From an uncultured Leptotrichia sp. (GTDB lineage Bacteria; Fusobacteriota; Fusobacteriia; Fusobacteriales; Leptotrichiaceae), in the NCBI GenBank assembly GCA_937925095.1, contig CALEXX010000006.1, forward strand, positions 1-25,358: 25,358 nt of DNA, written 5' to 3'. The stretch's first letter is position 1. Each line of letters begins with the position of its first letter. Positions 6,936-14,635 of the stretch are shown piece by piece. The notes under the pieces were generated by a model that worked only from the letters and a program-made list of their open reading frames with translations, was not told the DNA's origin and searched no databases. A program made the position numbers and the translations under genes.

Positions 6936-7940
6936 ATGATTTCATTTGAAAGACTGAAGGAAATACTGGAATGTTTCAGTAAGGTTAAAATTGCCGTTGT
7001 TGGTGATATGATGCTGGATGAATATTTAATAGGGAAAGTGACCAGAATATCTCCTGAGGCACCAGTTCCTGTGGTAAACATTGAGAAAGAAAGATTTGTT
7101 CTCGGAGGAGCTTCGAATGTGGCAAATAACTTGAAAAGCCTGTCAGCACAAGTTTCTGTTTATGGAGTTGTGGGACAGGACAGCAATGGTGAAAAATTTG
7201 TAAAGGAACTTGAGACAAAGCAGATAGATCCATCTGGAATCGTTATAGATGGAACAAGACCTACAATAATAAAAAGCAGAGTTCTTTCACAAGGGCAGCA
7301 GTTATTGAGGCTGGACTGGGAAAAGGATACCGATATTACTGAAAATATACAAACAAAAATAATAGAAAATGTTGAGAAGGACATTGAAAATACAGATGCG
7401 GTACTTCTTTCAGATTATAATAAGGGAGTGCTGACAGAATTTGTTTCTCAGAGCATAATAAAAATAGCCAAAAAATATAACAGAAAAGTTGTTGTGGATC
7501 CTAAGCCTAATAATTTTAAAAATTACAAGGGAGCAACTTCAATGACTCCTAACAGGAAAGAAATCCTTGATTATTTTGGAATGAAAAAATTCCAGAGTGA
7601 AGAAGAAATAGCTCAAAAAATGTCAGAGCTTAAGGAAGAACTTGAGCTTGATAATGTAGTTCTGACAAGAAGTGAGGAAGGGGTTTCACTTTTCCGGAAT
7701 GAACATAAGAGAATACCAACTGTAGCAAGGGAAGTTTATGATGTGACAGGAGCAGGAGATACTTTTATATCAACATTCCTACTATCAGTATGTGCAGGAG
7801 CAGATCTGTTTGAAGCGGGAGCTATTGCAAATATGGCTTCAGGTATTGTAGTTGCCAAAATTGGAACAGCAACAGCTACAAAAGAGGAAATACTGGAATT
7901 CTATCATAATGTCATAGAAAATAGTTATGAAAAAATATAA
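6936..7940 (+). CDS. hldA: D-glycero-beta-D-manno-heptose-7-phosphate kinase
   Basis: A 334-residue PfkB/ribokinase-family kinase that phosphorylates heptose 7-phosphate at C1 in ADP-heptose synthesis for the LPS inner core. Visible signatures are VVGDMMLDEY near residues 21-30, PEAPVP at 40-45, GGASNVANN at 57-65 (substrate binding) and DVTGAGDTF ending in the catalytic Asp275. The PEAPVP and GGAxNVA motifs separate RfaE/HldE domain I from fructokinases and ribokinases. Length matches the kinase domain alone, so this is the split HldA type and not bifunctional HldE (about 475 residues); no HldC adenylyltransferase or GmhA is in the window. Ribosome-binding site AGAGGAT lies just upstream. 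It is downstream of the secretin and co-directional with it, probably by chance of envelope gene clustering. Confidence 0.88.
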   Translation: MISFERLKEILECFSKVKIAVVGDMMLDEYLIGKVTRISPEAPVPVVNIEKERFVLGGASNVANNLKSLSAQVSVYGVVGQDSNGEKFVKELETKQIDPSGIVIDGTRPTIIKSRVLSQGQQLLRLDWEKDTDITENIQTKIIENVEKDIENTDAVLLSDYNKGVLTEFVSQSIIKIAKKYNRKVVVDPKPNNFKNYKGATSMTPNRKEILDYFGMKKFQSEEEIAQKMSELKEELELDNVVLTRSEEGVSLFRNEHKRIPTVAREVYDVTGAGDTFISTFLLSVCAGADLFEAGAIANMASGIVVAKIGTATATKEEILEFYHNVIENSYEKI

Positions 7941-7948
7941 CATGTTAT
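7937..7948. promoter_or_regulatory. 12-bp perfect palindrome at the end of hldA
   Basis: ATAACATGTTAT is a perfect dyad overlapping the hldA stop codon, about 30 nt upstream of the possible fructokinase promoter. It could be a repressor site for the sugar operon. In such AT-rich sequence chance is a serious alternative, so this is only a candidate. Confidence 0.2.
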
Positions 7949-7978
7949 GTGCTAATTTCATGCAATAAAAAATATAAG

Positions 7979-8006
7979 GTGACAAATGATAGTTTTTAAA
8001 TAGAAT
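7979..8006 (+). promoter_or_regulatory. Candidate promoter of the fructokinase-MFS-gspF operon
   Basis: GTGACA at 7979-7984, a 16-nt spacer and TAGAAT at 8001-8006 each differ from consensus by one base. They lie 24 nt before the ROK kinase start. The next two genes follow at 33 and 22 nt, so this promoter would also serve the MFS transporter and the GspF-like gene. Confidence 0.4.
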
Positions 8007-8029
8007 TAAGAAAAGAAGGAAGTGGAATT

Positions 8030-8911
8030 ATGGCGATAATTGCAGCAGTAGAAGCAGGGGGAACAAAATTTATCTGTGGTCTTGGAACAGAAGATGGGAA
8101 AATAATAGACAGAATAAGTATTCCAACAACTACTCCTGAAGAAACAATGTCTAAGGTTATAGAATATTTTAAAGATAAAGAATTTGATGTTATGGGGGTT
8201 GGGAGTTTCGGCCCTATTGATCCGGTAAAAGGTTCAGAAACATATGGTTACATAACAAAAACTCCAAAGGCATACTGGAGTGACTATAATATGATTGGAG
8301 AACTGAAAAAACACTATGATGTTCCAATGGAATTTGATACAGATGTTAATGGTGCGGCACTGGCTGAATCATGGTGGGGAGCAGGAAAAGGTCTAAAAAA
8401 TGTCATGTATATAACAGTTGGAACAGGAATTGGAGCAGGAGCTGTTGTAAATGGCACTATGCTTCAGGGACTTACTCATCCTGAAATGGGTCATATTTTC
8501 ATGAAAAGACATCCTGAAGACACTTATGAAGGAAATTGTCCATTTCATAAAGACTGTCTTGAAGGAATGGCGGCAGGGCCTGCAATTGAAAAAAGATGGG
8601 GAAAAAAAGGGCATGAACTGGCTGATAATGAAAAAGTATGGGATCTAGAGGCATATTATCTGGCACAGGCTCTTATGAATTATGTGTTAATTTTATCTCC
8701 TCAGAGAATAATAATGGGTGGAGGAGTAATGAAACAGCAGCATTTATTTCCACGTATAAGAAAATATTTACAGGAATTTTTAAATGGTTATGTACAGAAA
8801 AAAGAAATACTTGAAGAAATTGACGAGTATGTTGTATATCCTGGACTTGGAGATGAAGCAGGTTTTGTAGGATCAATAGCTTTAGGAAAACTGGCTTTGG
8901 ATGCCAAGTAA
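8030..8911 (+). CDS. ROK-family fructokinase
   Basis: A 293-residue ROK sugar kinase, most like the ScrK/YdhR fructokinases that convert fructose to fructose 6-phosphate. Signatures: AVEAGGTKF at about 6-14 (phosphate loop), GSFGPID near 59-65, TVGTGIGAG in the middle, PEMGHI, and a zinc-site pattern with His in GHIF and the C-x2-H-x2-C of NCPFHKDC. The YWSDYN segment after the GPI motif is also seen in fructokinases. The gene is followed 33 nt later by an MFS transporter, which suggests coupled uptake and phosphorylation, although the transported sugar is not visible. Ribosome-binding site GAAGGAAGTGG precedes ATG 8030. Confidence 0.85.
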   Translation: MAIIAAVEAGGTKFICGLGTEDGKIIDRISIPTTTPEETMSKVIEYFKDKEFDVMGVGSFGPIDPVKGSETYGYITKTPKAYWSDYNMIGELKKHYDVPMEFDTDVNGAALAESWWGAGKGLKNVMYITVGTGIGAGAVVNGTMLQGLTHPEMGHIFMKRHPEDTYEGNCPFHKDCLEGMAAGPAIEKRWGKKGHELADNEKVWDLEAYYLAQALMNYVLILSPQRIIMGGGVMKQQHLFPRIRKYLQEFLNGYVQKKEILEEIDEYVVYPGLGDEAGFVGSIALGKLALDAK

Positions 8912-8944
8912 ATTTAAATAATTCCGGAAGGGTAGGGAATAAAT

Positions 8945-10456
8945 GTGAATGTAGAACATTCAATAAAAAATACTAGAAAATATGCGATACTGGAAGTTAT
9001 GTTCTTTAATGGTTTTTCAGTGGGGATGCAAAGTTTTGTGCTGTTAAGTCTGGCAATATATTTTAATATGAGCTCTTTTTTAATATCAGTAGTATCATCT
9101 TTGCCAACAGCCGGATATTTATTGCAGGTATTTACTAAAAGAGTAAATACAATTTTAGGTGGAAGAAGAAGGACACTCGTCCTGTCAGTAACAATATCAA
9201 GGCTGGTTATATGTATGCTGCCTTTTGCAGTATTATTTGATATGAGAAATCAGTTTGTATATTTTATGATAATGTTTATTTATGGGTTGTCATCACCTTT
9301 TGTAAATAACGTATGGACATCTACAATGGTAGAAATTATAAATAAAAGGGAAAGAGGAAAATATTTTGGGAAACGTAATTTATTTTCATCGTTGTCAACA
9401 GTGGTATATACACTGTTCTATGGATATGTTTTATCCCTACCTGATAAGAAAAGTTCCATATTGCTGCTTACATCAGTAATGGCAATGTCAGCAATAGGAT
9501 CTGCACTATTTATGTATCTTCATTATATTCCGGATTTAGGGGAAGAAGTGAAGAATATCAGTATAAAAACTGCATTTAAAAATAAAAATTTTGTCCTTTA
9601 TCTGAAATTTGCATCTATATGGCTGTTTACATGGGAATTTTTAAAACCTCTGACAGAATATTACAGAATAAAGATACTTGGTGTAAATACAATGTTTATT
9701 TCCCAGATGGGAGTTATTACTGCAATACTGTCAAGTGTACTTTACATAATATATGGTAAATTATCTGATAAATATGGAAATAAAACTATGTTAAGAATGG
9801 GGATATTCTTTACAACATATTATGTCCTTACATATTTTTCCATGACACAGGATAATAAAATGTCGATGCTTTTTGCGGCGGCAGTAATTGATGCGGTAGG
9901 ATTTACAGCAATAACATTAAGTCTACTGAATTTAATGATGGAAGTTTCTGAAGAGCCTGCTGATGCTTATGTAGGTGCATATGCTATAGTCTGTGGGATT
10001 TCAGCAATACTGGCAGGAATATTTGGAGGACTTGTAGGAAAGTTCGTAAATAATGGAGTTATTTATGTTTTTGGAGAACAATTTTACACAATAAGATTTG
10101 CTTTTGCAATAGGATTTGTTTTAAGACTGTTTTCATTGCTTGAACTGACGAGAGTAGATTCATTTGAAAAAACATTTATTTACAAGGGAAGTCTTCCTAT
10201 AAAGAACTTTTTTTCTAAAAGAATTTTAAATGTAGGTGCAAGCTACATTAATGATGTAAAGAGAAGTGAAAGGGAAAGACAGGAAAAGAACTCTGAAAAT
10301 GAGGGAAATATTAATAAAAATGTTGAAAATAATGAAGTAAACAATATAAATAAAGAATCTGAAAAACAGGAAAATAAAGCAGATAAACCTGAAAACGAAA
10401 ACTTTGAAAAAAGTTCAGCAACAGAAGAAGAAAATACAGATAATAAAACAGTTTAA
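8945..10456 (+). CDS. MFS transporter with long hydrophilic tail
   Basis: A 503-residue protein with about 12 hydrophobic segments over residues 12-400 and a loop motif GKLSDKYGNK near the middle, matching the MFS signature between helices. I chose GTG 8945 (AGGGA ribosome-binding site at 8934-8938); the nearby ATG at 8943 is out of frame and stops at once. From about residue 436 the protein is an Asn/Glu/Lys-rich low-complexity tail of about 68 residues with no membrane segments, unusual for the family and probably cytoplasmic and disordered. The position behind a fructokinase suggests a sugar or sugar-derivative substrate, but no specificity motif is evident. Confidence 0.75.
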   Translation: MNVEHSIKNTRKYAILEVMFFNGFSVGMQSFVLLSLAIYFNMSSFLISVVSSLPTAGYLLQVFTKRVNTILGGRRRTLVLSVTISRLVICMLPFAVLFDMRNQFVYFMIMFIYGLSSPFVNNVWTSTMVEIINKRERGKYFGKRNLFSSLSTVVYTLFYGYVLSLPDKKSSILLLTSVMAMSAIGSALFMYLHYIPDLGEEVKNISIKTAFKNKNFVLYLKFASIWLFTWEFLKPLTEYYRIKILGVNTMFISQMGVITAILSSVLYIIYGKLSDKYGNKTMLRMGIFFTTYYVLTYFSMTQDNKMSMLFAAAVIDAVGFTAITLSLLNLMMEVSEEPADAYVGAYAIVCGISAILAGIFGGLVGKFVNNGVIYVFGEQFYTIRFAFAIGFVLRLFSLLELTRVDSFEKTFIYKGSLPIKNFFSKRILNVGASYINDVKRSERERQEKNSENEGNINKNVENNEVNNINKESEKQENKADKPENENFEKSSATEEENTDNKTV

Positions 10457-10478
10457 AAAATCAAAAGGGGGGATTAAA

Positions 10479-11531
10479 TTGACTGTTTTTTTTAGCTTGA
10501 AAAAATTTAGCAGTGATAAAATTACTGAAAAGGAACTGTGCTCCTTTACAAAAGGAATGTACTATCTTTTAAAGGGAAAAATAGAATTAACTGAAGCTTT
10601 GAGGATTATTTCTGAAGGTTACAGGAAAGAAATAAAAAATAGAATAATAAAAACTGTAAGAAAAATAGAAGGAGGAAATTCTTTAGGAAAAGCTTTTGGA
10701 AACCTTACCCAAAGTAAAGAATTTCTGGAACTGGTAAAAATTGGAGAAGAAACAGGAAATTTGGAAATAGTATTCAAAAATTTGTTTGAGAAATATAAGT
10801 TTAGGGAAAAATTAAAAAGAGATGTCAGAAATCTCTCGATATATCCTGTGACAGTTATTATTACAGCATTTGTGATAGTAACTGTTTTGCTTAGAGTAGT
10901 CGTTCCAAAGTTTACTGTAATATATTCAGACTTAGACCAGGAATTACCAGAACTGACAAAGGCTATAATCCGAATAAGTGAAATTGCAGATAAATATGGT
11001 TTTATAATATTAATTTTTCTAGCTTTAGGAGTTTTTATCATCTTATTTCTTAAAAAAAATAACCAGAAATATTTTGAAAAAATTGCCATGAAAATATTCA
11101 TATTTGGTGAGATATATAAAGATATAGCTATTTTAAATTTTACTCAGAATATGTATTCCCTTACAGATGCAGGGATTTCTTTCCCTGAATCATTAAAAAT
11201 GTGTACAAATTCAGGAAATGCACTCTTAAACGAAGAAGTACGCAAAATAATTTTTAGACTGGAAAAAGGAGCAGGGATAGGAAAATCTTTTGAAAAACTC
11301 AGTTTTTTTAATGAGGAGTATAAAGGGTTTCTGAAAATAGGTGAAAAAACAGGAAAAATGACATTATCTTTTGAAAATTTGACAGATATTTATTCTGAAA
11401 AGGTACAGGGAAAAACCCAGTTACTTTTAAAAGTTATGGAGCCTGTATCTATAATTTTTATTGGAATTATAATAGGAATTATAATCTTTGCAGTTATGCT
11501 GCCAATATTTAAAATAGGTGAAATGATATAG
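10479..11531 (+). CDS. GspF/PilC-like inner-membrane platform protein
   Basis: A 350-residue T2SSF-domain protein that forms the inner-membrane platform moved by the assembly ATPase. It has two repeats of the domain, visible from the matching motifs KIGEETGNLE and KIGEKTGKM at the end of the first and second cytoplasmic halves. Membrane segments lie at about residues 115-140, 172-192 and 322-347. I place the start at TTG 10479, 6 nt after AAAAGGGGGGA. The longer frame from 10404 would add a Lys/Gln-rich prefix lying inside the end of the MFS gene and has no ribosome-binding site. It is 3.7 kb from the other secretion genes, behind a sugar kinase and a transporter. Function is confident; partnership with the 1537-6786 machine is inferred. 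Confidence 0.87.
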   Translation: MTVFFSLKKFSSDKITEKELCSFTKGMYYLLKGKIELTEALRIISEGYRKEIKNRIIKTVRKIEGGNSLGKAFGNLTQSKEFLELVKIGEETGNLEIVFKNLFEKYKFREKLKRDVRNLSIYPVTVIITAFVIVTVLLRVVVPKFTVIYSDLDQELPELTKAIIRISEIADKYGFIILIFLALGVFIILFLKKNNQKYFEKIAMKIFIFGEIYKDIAILNFTQNMYSLTDAGISFPESLKMCTNSGNALLNEEVRKIIFRLEKGAGIGKSFEKLSFFNEEYKGFLKIGEKTGKMTLSFENLTDIYSEKVQGKTQLLLKVMEPVSIIFIGIIIGIIIFAVMLPIFKIGEMI

Positions 11532-11638
11532 TTCAGTGTGAGGACGGAAAGTAATGAAAATAACAGATATTATGAAAAAATTAATTATAAACAAAGAAAA
11601 TAAAAAGATTAAAATATAAAGGAATATGGTAAAAATAT

Positions 11639-12283
11639 ATGATTGAAAACTTTATTAAATCATCAGAATATACACAGAAATTATTTCAGATAGATGATGA
11701 AGTACTGAAAAATATAGAAATGGAAAGTTTAAACGATAATGTTCCAATTATAACAAGGGAAGTTTTAAACTTTATGATATTTAATGCAAAAGGAATTGGA
11801 GCTAAAAATATTCTGGAGGTAGGTACAGCAACAGGATATTCAGGTTTATTCCTGGCACAGATTGCAAATACAAACGGCGGACAGCTCACAACAATTGAAA
11901 TTGATGAAAAAAGACATGAAAAGGCTATTGAAAATTTTAAAAAAGCTGGGATTTTTGAAAAGAATCATTTGATTTTAGGGGATGCATTGGAAGAAATACC
12001 TAAATTAGATCAAAATAACAAATTTGATTTTATTTTTATTGATGCGGCAAAGGGTCAATACATTAAATTTTTTACAATGTGCTGGAATCTTTTAAATGAA
12101 AATGGTATTATATTTATTGACAATATAATGTTCAGAGGGTTAGTAGCGGAAGAGGAAACTGAAGTTCCAAAAAGGTTTAGGACAATAGTTGTAAGATTAA
12201 AAGAATTTATACAGAAATTAAACAATGAATTTGATTTTGTCCTACTGCCATTTGGAGATGGAGTAGGATTGGTTAGGAAGTAA
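11639..12283 (+). CDS. SAM-dependent O-methyltransferase (YrrM/COG4122-like)
   Basis: A 214-residue class I methyltransferase. The SAM loop is LEVGTATGYSG at about residues 60-70, followed by TTIEIDE (acidic ribose-binding Glu after strand 2), GDALEEIP, and FIFIDAAKGQY with the metal-binding Asp typical of catechol-type O-methyltransferases. FIDNIMFRG supplies the second Asp-Asn pair. The family in firmicutes includes TrmR (YrrM), which methylates 5-hydroxyuridine in tRNA, so a tRNA substrate is as plausible as a small phenol. AGGA at 11620-11623 is a distant ribosome-binding site (15 nt). It starts a tight three-gene operon. Confidence 0.82.
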   Translation: MIENFIKSSEYTQKLFQIDDEVLKNIEMESLNDNVPIITREVLNFMIFNAKGIGAKNILEVGTATGYSGLFLAQIANTNGGQLTTIEIDEKRHEKAIENFKKAGIFEKNHLILGDALEEIPKLDQNNKFDFIFIDAAKGQYIKFFTMCWNLLNENGIIFIDNIMFRGLVAEEETEVPKRFRTIVVRLKEFIQKLNNEFDFVLLPFGDGVGLVRK

Positions 12284-12288
12284 TAAAA

Positions 12289-13026
12289 ATGAGATTTCTT
12301 TTATATAATATACGATATGGTACAGGGAAATATTTAAATCAGCCAATGAAATATCTGAGGGGGTATTTAGGTCAGTCTTTAGATCATATTCACCGTATAG
12401 GGGAGTTTATAAAGGAACAGAAGGCAGATATTGTAGGACTTGTAGAAGTAGATTTAGGGTCATTCAGGACAAAGGAAACAAATCAGGCAAAACTGCTTGG
12501 GGAGTTGACTGGAAAACATTATGTGTCACAGTATAAATACGAAGAAAATTCGAAATATATGAAATTTCCGATTATGAGAAAACAGGGAAATGCACTATTA
12601 TCAAATGAAAAAATAATAGCACAGAGATTTCATTACCTGGAAAGAGGGATGAAAAAACTTGTAATAGAAATGGAAACAGAAGAAGTTACGATTTTTTTAG
12701 TTCATCTGGCTTTAGGAGGAAAAACAAGGCTAAGGCAAATTGTAGAATTAAATAATATGATAGAAAATTGTAAAAAGCCCTTTATTGTAGCAGGTGACTT
12801 TAATCTTTTGTGGGGAAAAGAAGAAATAGAACTGTTTTTAAAAGTGGGAAAATTGCAGAATGTTAACAATAGAAGAGAACCTACATTTCCAAGCTGGGCA
12901 CCTAAAAAAGAGCTGGATTTTATTTTATGTTCTAAGAATATAGAAATAAAGGATTATAAAGTGTTGAGAAATACTTTGTCAGATCACCTGCCTATTTTAG
13001 TGGATTTTGAAATTAAGAAAAATTAA
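12289..13026 (+). CDS. Endonuclease/exonuclease/phosphatase-family hydrolase
   Basis: A 245-residue EEP-fold metal-dependent phosphoesterase. The catalytic set is visible in order: Asn7 in YNIRYG, Glu53 in GLVEVD, His139 in VHLAL, Asp170 and Asn172 in GDFN, Asp in ELDFIL, and Asp232-His233 in SDHLP. No signal peptide is present, so it acts in the cytoplasm. Substrates in the family range from DNA to phosphoinositides and sphingomyelin, and nothing here decides between them. It begins 5 nt after the methyltransferase stop, which implies co-transcription. Confidence 0.83.
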   Translation: MRFLLYNIRYGTGKYLNQPMKYLRGYLGQSLDHIHRIGEFIKEQKADIVGLVEVDLGSFRTKETNQAKLLGELTGKHYVSQYKYEENSKYMKFPIMRKQGNALLSNEKIIAQRFHYLERGMKKLVIEMETEEVTIFLVHLALGGKTRLRQIVELNNMIENCKKPFIVAGDFNLLWGKEEIELFLKVGKLQNVNNRREPTFPSWAPKKELDFILCSKNIEIKDYKVLRNTLSDHLPILVDFEIKKN

Positions 13027-13040
13027 GAAGGAGAAGATTA

Positions 13041-14384
13041 GTGAAAATAAGTAAGAAAATTTTAAATAAAGCATTATTATTTTTAATGGCAACATTTACA
13101 ATGGGAACCTTAAATGCAGAAACTGTACATATGAAAAGTAATTATAATGAAATAACAAAAATCATCGGAGGACTTAAAAAGGATGATTCAAATAAAACTA
13201 AAAAGAGTTCAAAAAAAGAATTGCGTGGAGTATGGGTGGCGAGTGTCATAAATATTGACTGGCCTTCAAAAAAAGGATTGAGCGTTGAGCAGCAGAAAAG
13301 AGAGTATATTTCAGTGCTTGAAGATGTTAAAAGATGGAATATGAATGCAGTATTTGTTCAGATAAAACCTACAGGAGACGCCTTCTATCCTTCAAAATAT
13401 TCGCCATGGTCTGAATATCTTACAGGAACTCAGGGAGTAAATCCTGGATATGATCCGTTAAAATTCATGATTGATGAAGCACATAAAAGAGGTATAGAAT
13501 TTCATGCATGGTTTAATCCGTATAGACTTACAATGAAAGGAAAGTCCACCAGTACAGAAAGTCTTTCTAAAGATAATATAGGAAGAAAAAGGCCTGAATG
13601 GACAGTCGTATATGGAGGACAGCTTTATCTAAATCCGGGAATACCTGAAGTAAATGATTATGTTATTGACAGTATCGTTGAAGTAGTAAGAAATTATGAT
13701 ATTGACGGAGTTCATATGGATGACTATTTCTATCCTTATAAAGTAAAAGGACAGGAATACCCGGATGATGCACAGTTCCGAAAATATGGAGGTAAGTTTG
13801 CCGACAAAGGTGACTGGAGAAGAAATAATATAAATAAGCTTGTTGAAAAACTTCATAGGGAGATAAAAAAACAAAATAGTGATATTGCATTTGGAATAAG
13901 TCCTTTTGGAGTATGGAGAAATGCCTCAACTGATCCTGGAAGAGGTTCGGAAACGCAGGCAGGAGTTCAAAATTATGATGACCTTTATGCAGATATTTTA
14001 CACTGGATGGATAAAGGGTGGATTGATTACGTAGTGCCACAAATATACTGGAATCAAGGATTTAAAGTTGCAGAATATAATACACTTGTAAAATGGTGGA
14101 GTAAACACGCTAAAAGTACAAGTACTGATTTATACATAGGACAGGCAGCATACAGGGTAGGTTCATGGTCAAATCCTAACGAACTTGTAAATCAGATAAA
14201 TTATAACAGAAATTATCCTGAAGTTAAGGGGAGTATATTCTTCAGCTATAAATCATTAAAAGAAAATCCTAAAAATATAATAAACAACCTGTTAAATGGA
14301 CCTTATAGCTCTTTACCATCAGATCTTGCTGATGCAGAAAATACAGGTAAAGAAACAGTAAATGAAATTGCTCAAAATAAATAG
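13041..14384 (+). CDS. Secreted GHL10 (family-10-like) glycosidase
   Basis: A 447-residue exported protein beginning at GTG 13041, with AAGGAG at 13028-13033. The signal peptide spans about residues 1-26 with an LNA cleavage site. The catalytic region, about residues 58-410, starts with ELRGVWVASV and includes NAVFVQIKPTGDAFYPS, HAWFNPYR and DGVHMDDYFYPY, where Asp227 and Asp228 are likely active-site residues. These are features of the DUF187/GHL10 family (YngK-like), thought to cleave glycans of the cell envelope or peptidoglycan-linked saccharides. The tail after about residue 415 is short and hydrophilic. No lipobox is present, so the product is probably periplasmic. Confidence 0.82.
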   Translation: MKISKKILNKALLFLMATFTMGTLNAETVHMKSNYNEITKIIGGLKKDDSNKTKKSSKKELRGVWVASVINIDWPSKKGLSVEQQKREYISVLEDVKRWNMNAVFVQIKPTGDAFYPSKYSPWSEYLTGTQGVNPGYDPLKFMIDEAHKRGIEFHAWFNPYRLTMKGKSTSTESLSKDNIGRKRPEWTVVYGGQLYLNPGIPEVNDYVIDSIVEVVRNYDIDGVHMDDYFYPYKVKGQEYPDDAQFRKYGGKFADKGDWRRNNINKLVEKLHREIKKQNSDIAFGISPFGVWRNASTDPGRGSETQAGVQNYDDLYADILHWMDKGWIDYVVPQIYWNQGFKVAEYNTLVKWWSKHAKSTSTDLYIGQAAYRVGSWSNPNELVNQINYNRNYPEVKGSIFFSYKSLKENPKNIINNLLNGPYSSLPSDLADAENTGKETVNEIAQNK

Positions 14385-14395
14385 AAAAGTCATAT

Positions 14396-14625
14396 AAAAA
14401 GAGACTATCACAAAATTAAAAAAATGAAAACCATATTTATGAATTATTTATAATTTCACAATTCAAAACAGGAAATGAATTTAGAAAAAGTCATCTGCTC
14501 GAGCCTTTAGGCGAGTTTTTGACTTTTTCTTTATGAATGACTGTTTTGTATAAGTGAAATTTTAATAAATGAATAAATATGGTTTTTATGTTATTTTTCA
14601 ATTTTTTTTGTGATAGTCTTTTTTT
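14396..14625. repeat. Nested ~230-bp palindrome (MITE-like, bidirectional terminator)
   Basis: The left arm starts with an A-run and GACTATCACAAAA (14403-14415). The right arm ends with TTTTGTGATAGTC and a T-run (14606-14625). Inside them CCATATTTAT pairs with ATAAATATGG (left about 14431, right about 14573-14582), AATTTCAC with GTGAAATT, CAAAACAG with CTGTTTTG, and AGAAAAAGTC with GACTTTTTCT (14483-14492 and 14521-14530). The centre is a short GC-richer hairpin, GCCTTTAGGC with flanking CTC/GAG. The A-run start and T-run end suit termination in both directions between the convergent GHL10 and gltS genes, but the length far exceeds a normal terminator and suggests a folded mobile or repeat element. 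Confidence 0.75.
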
Positions 14626-14635
14626 AGATAACTTT

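Noticed and set aside
10404..10478. N-terminal extension of the GspF-like protein
   Set aside because: It lies inside the end of the MFS gene, is Lys/Gln-rich and has no ribosome-binding site. TTG 10479 has an excellent one.
11554..11619. 21-codon frame (MKITDIMKKLII...) between the GspF-like gene and the methyltransferase
   Set aside because: It has a weak GGAAAG site, but its Lys/Ile composition is what random AT-rich sequence gives, and no family is recognisable.
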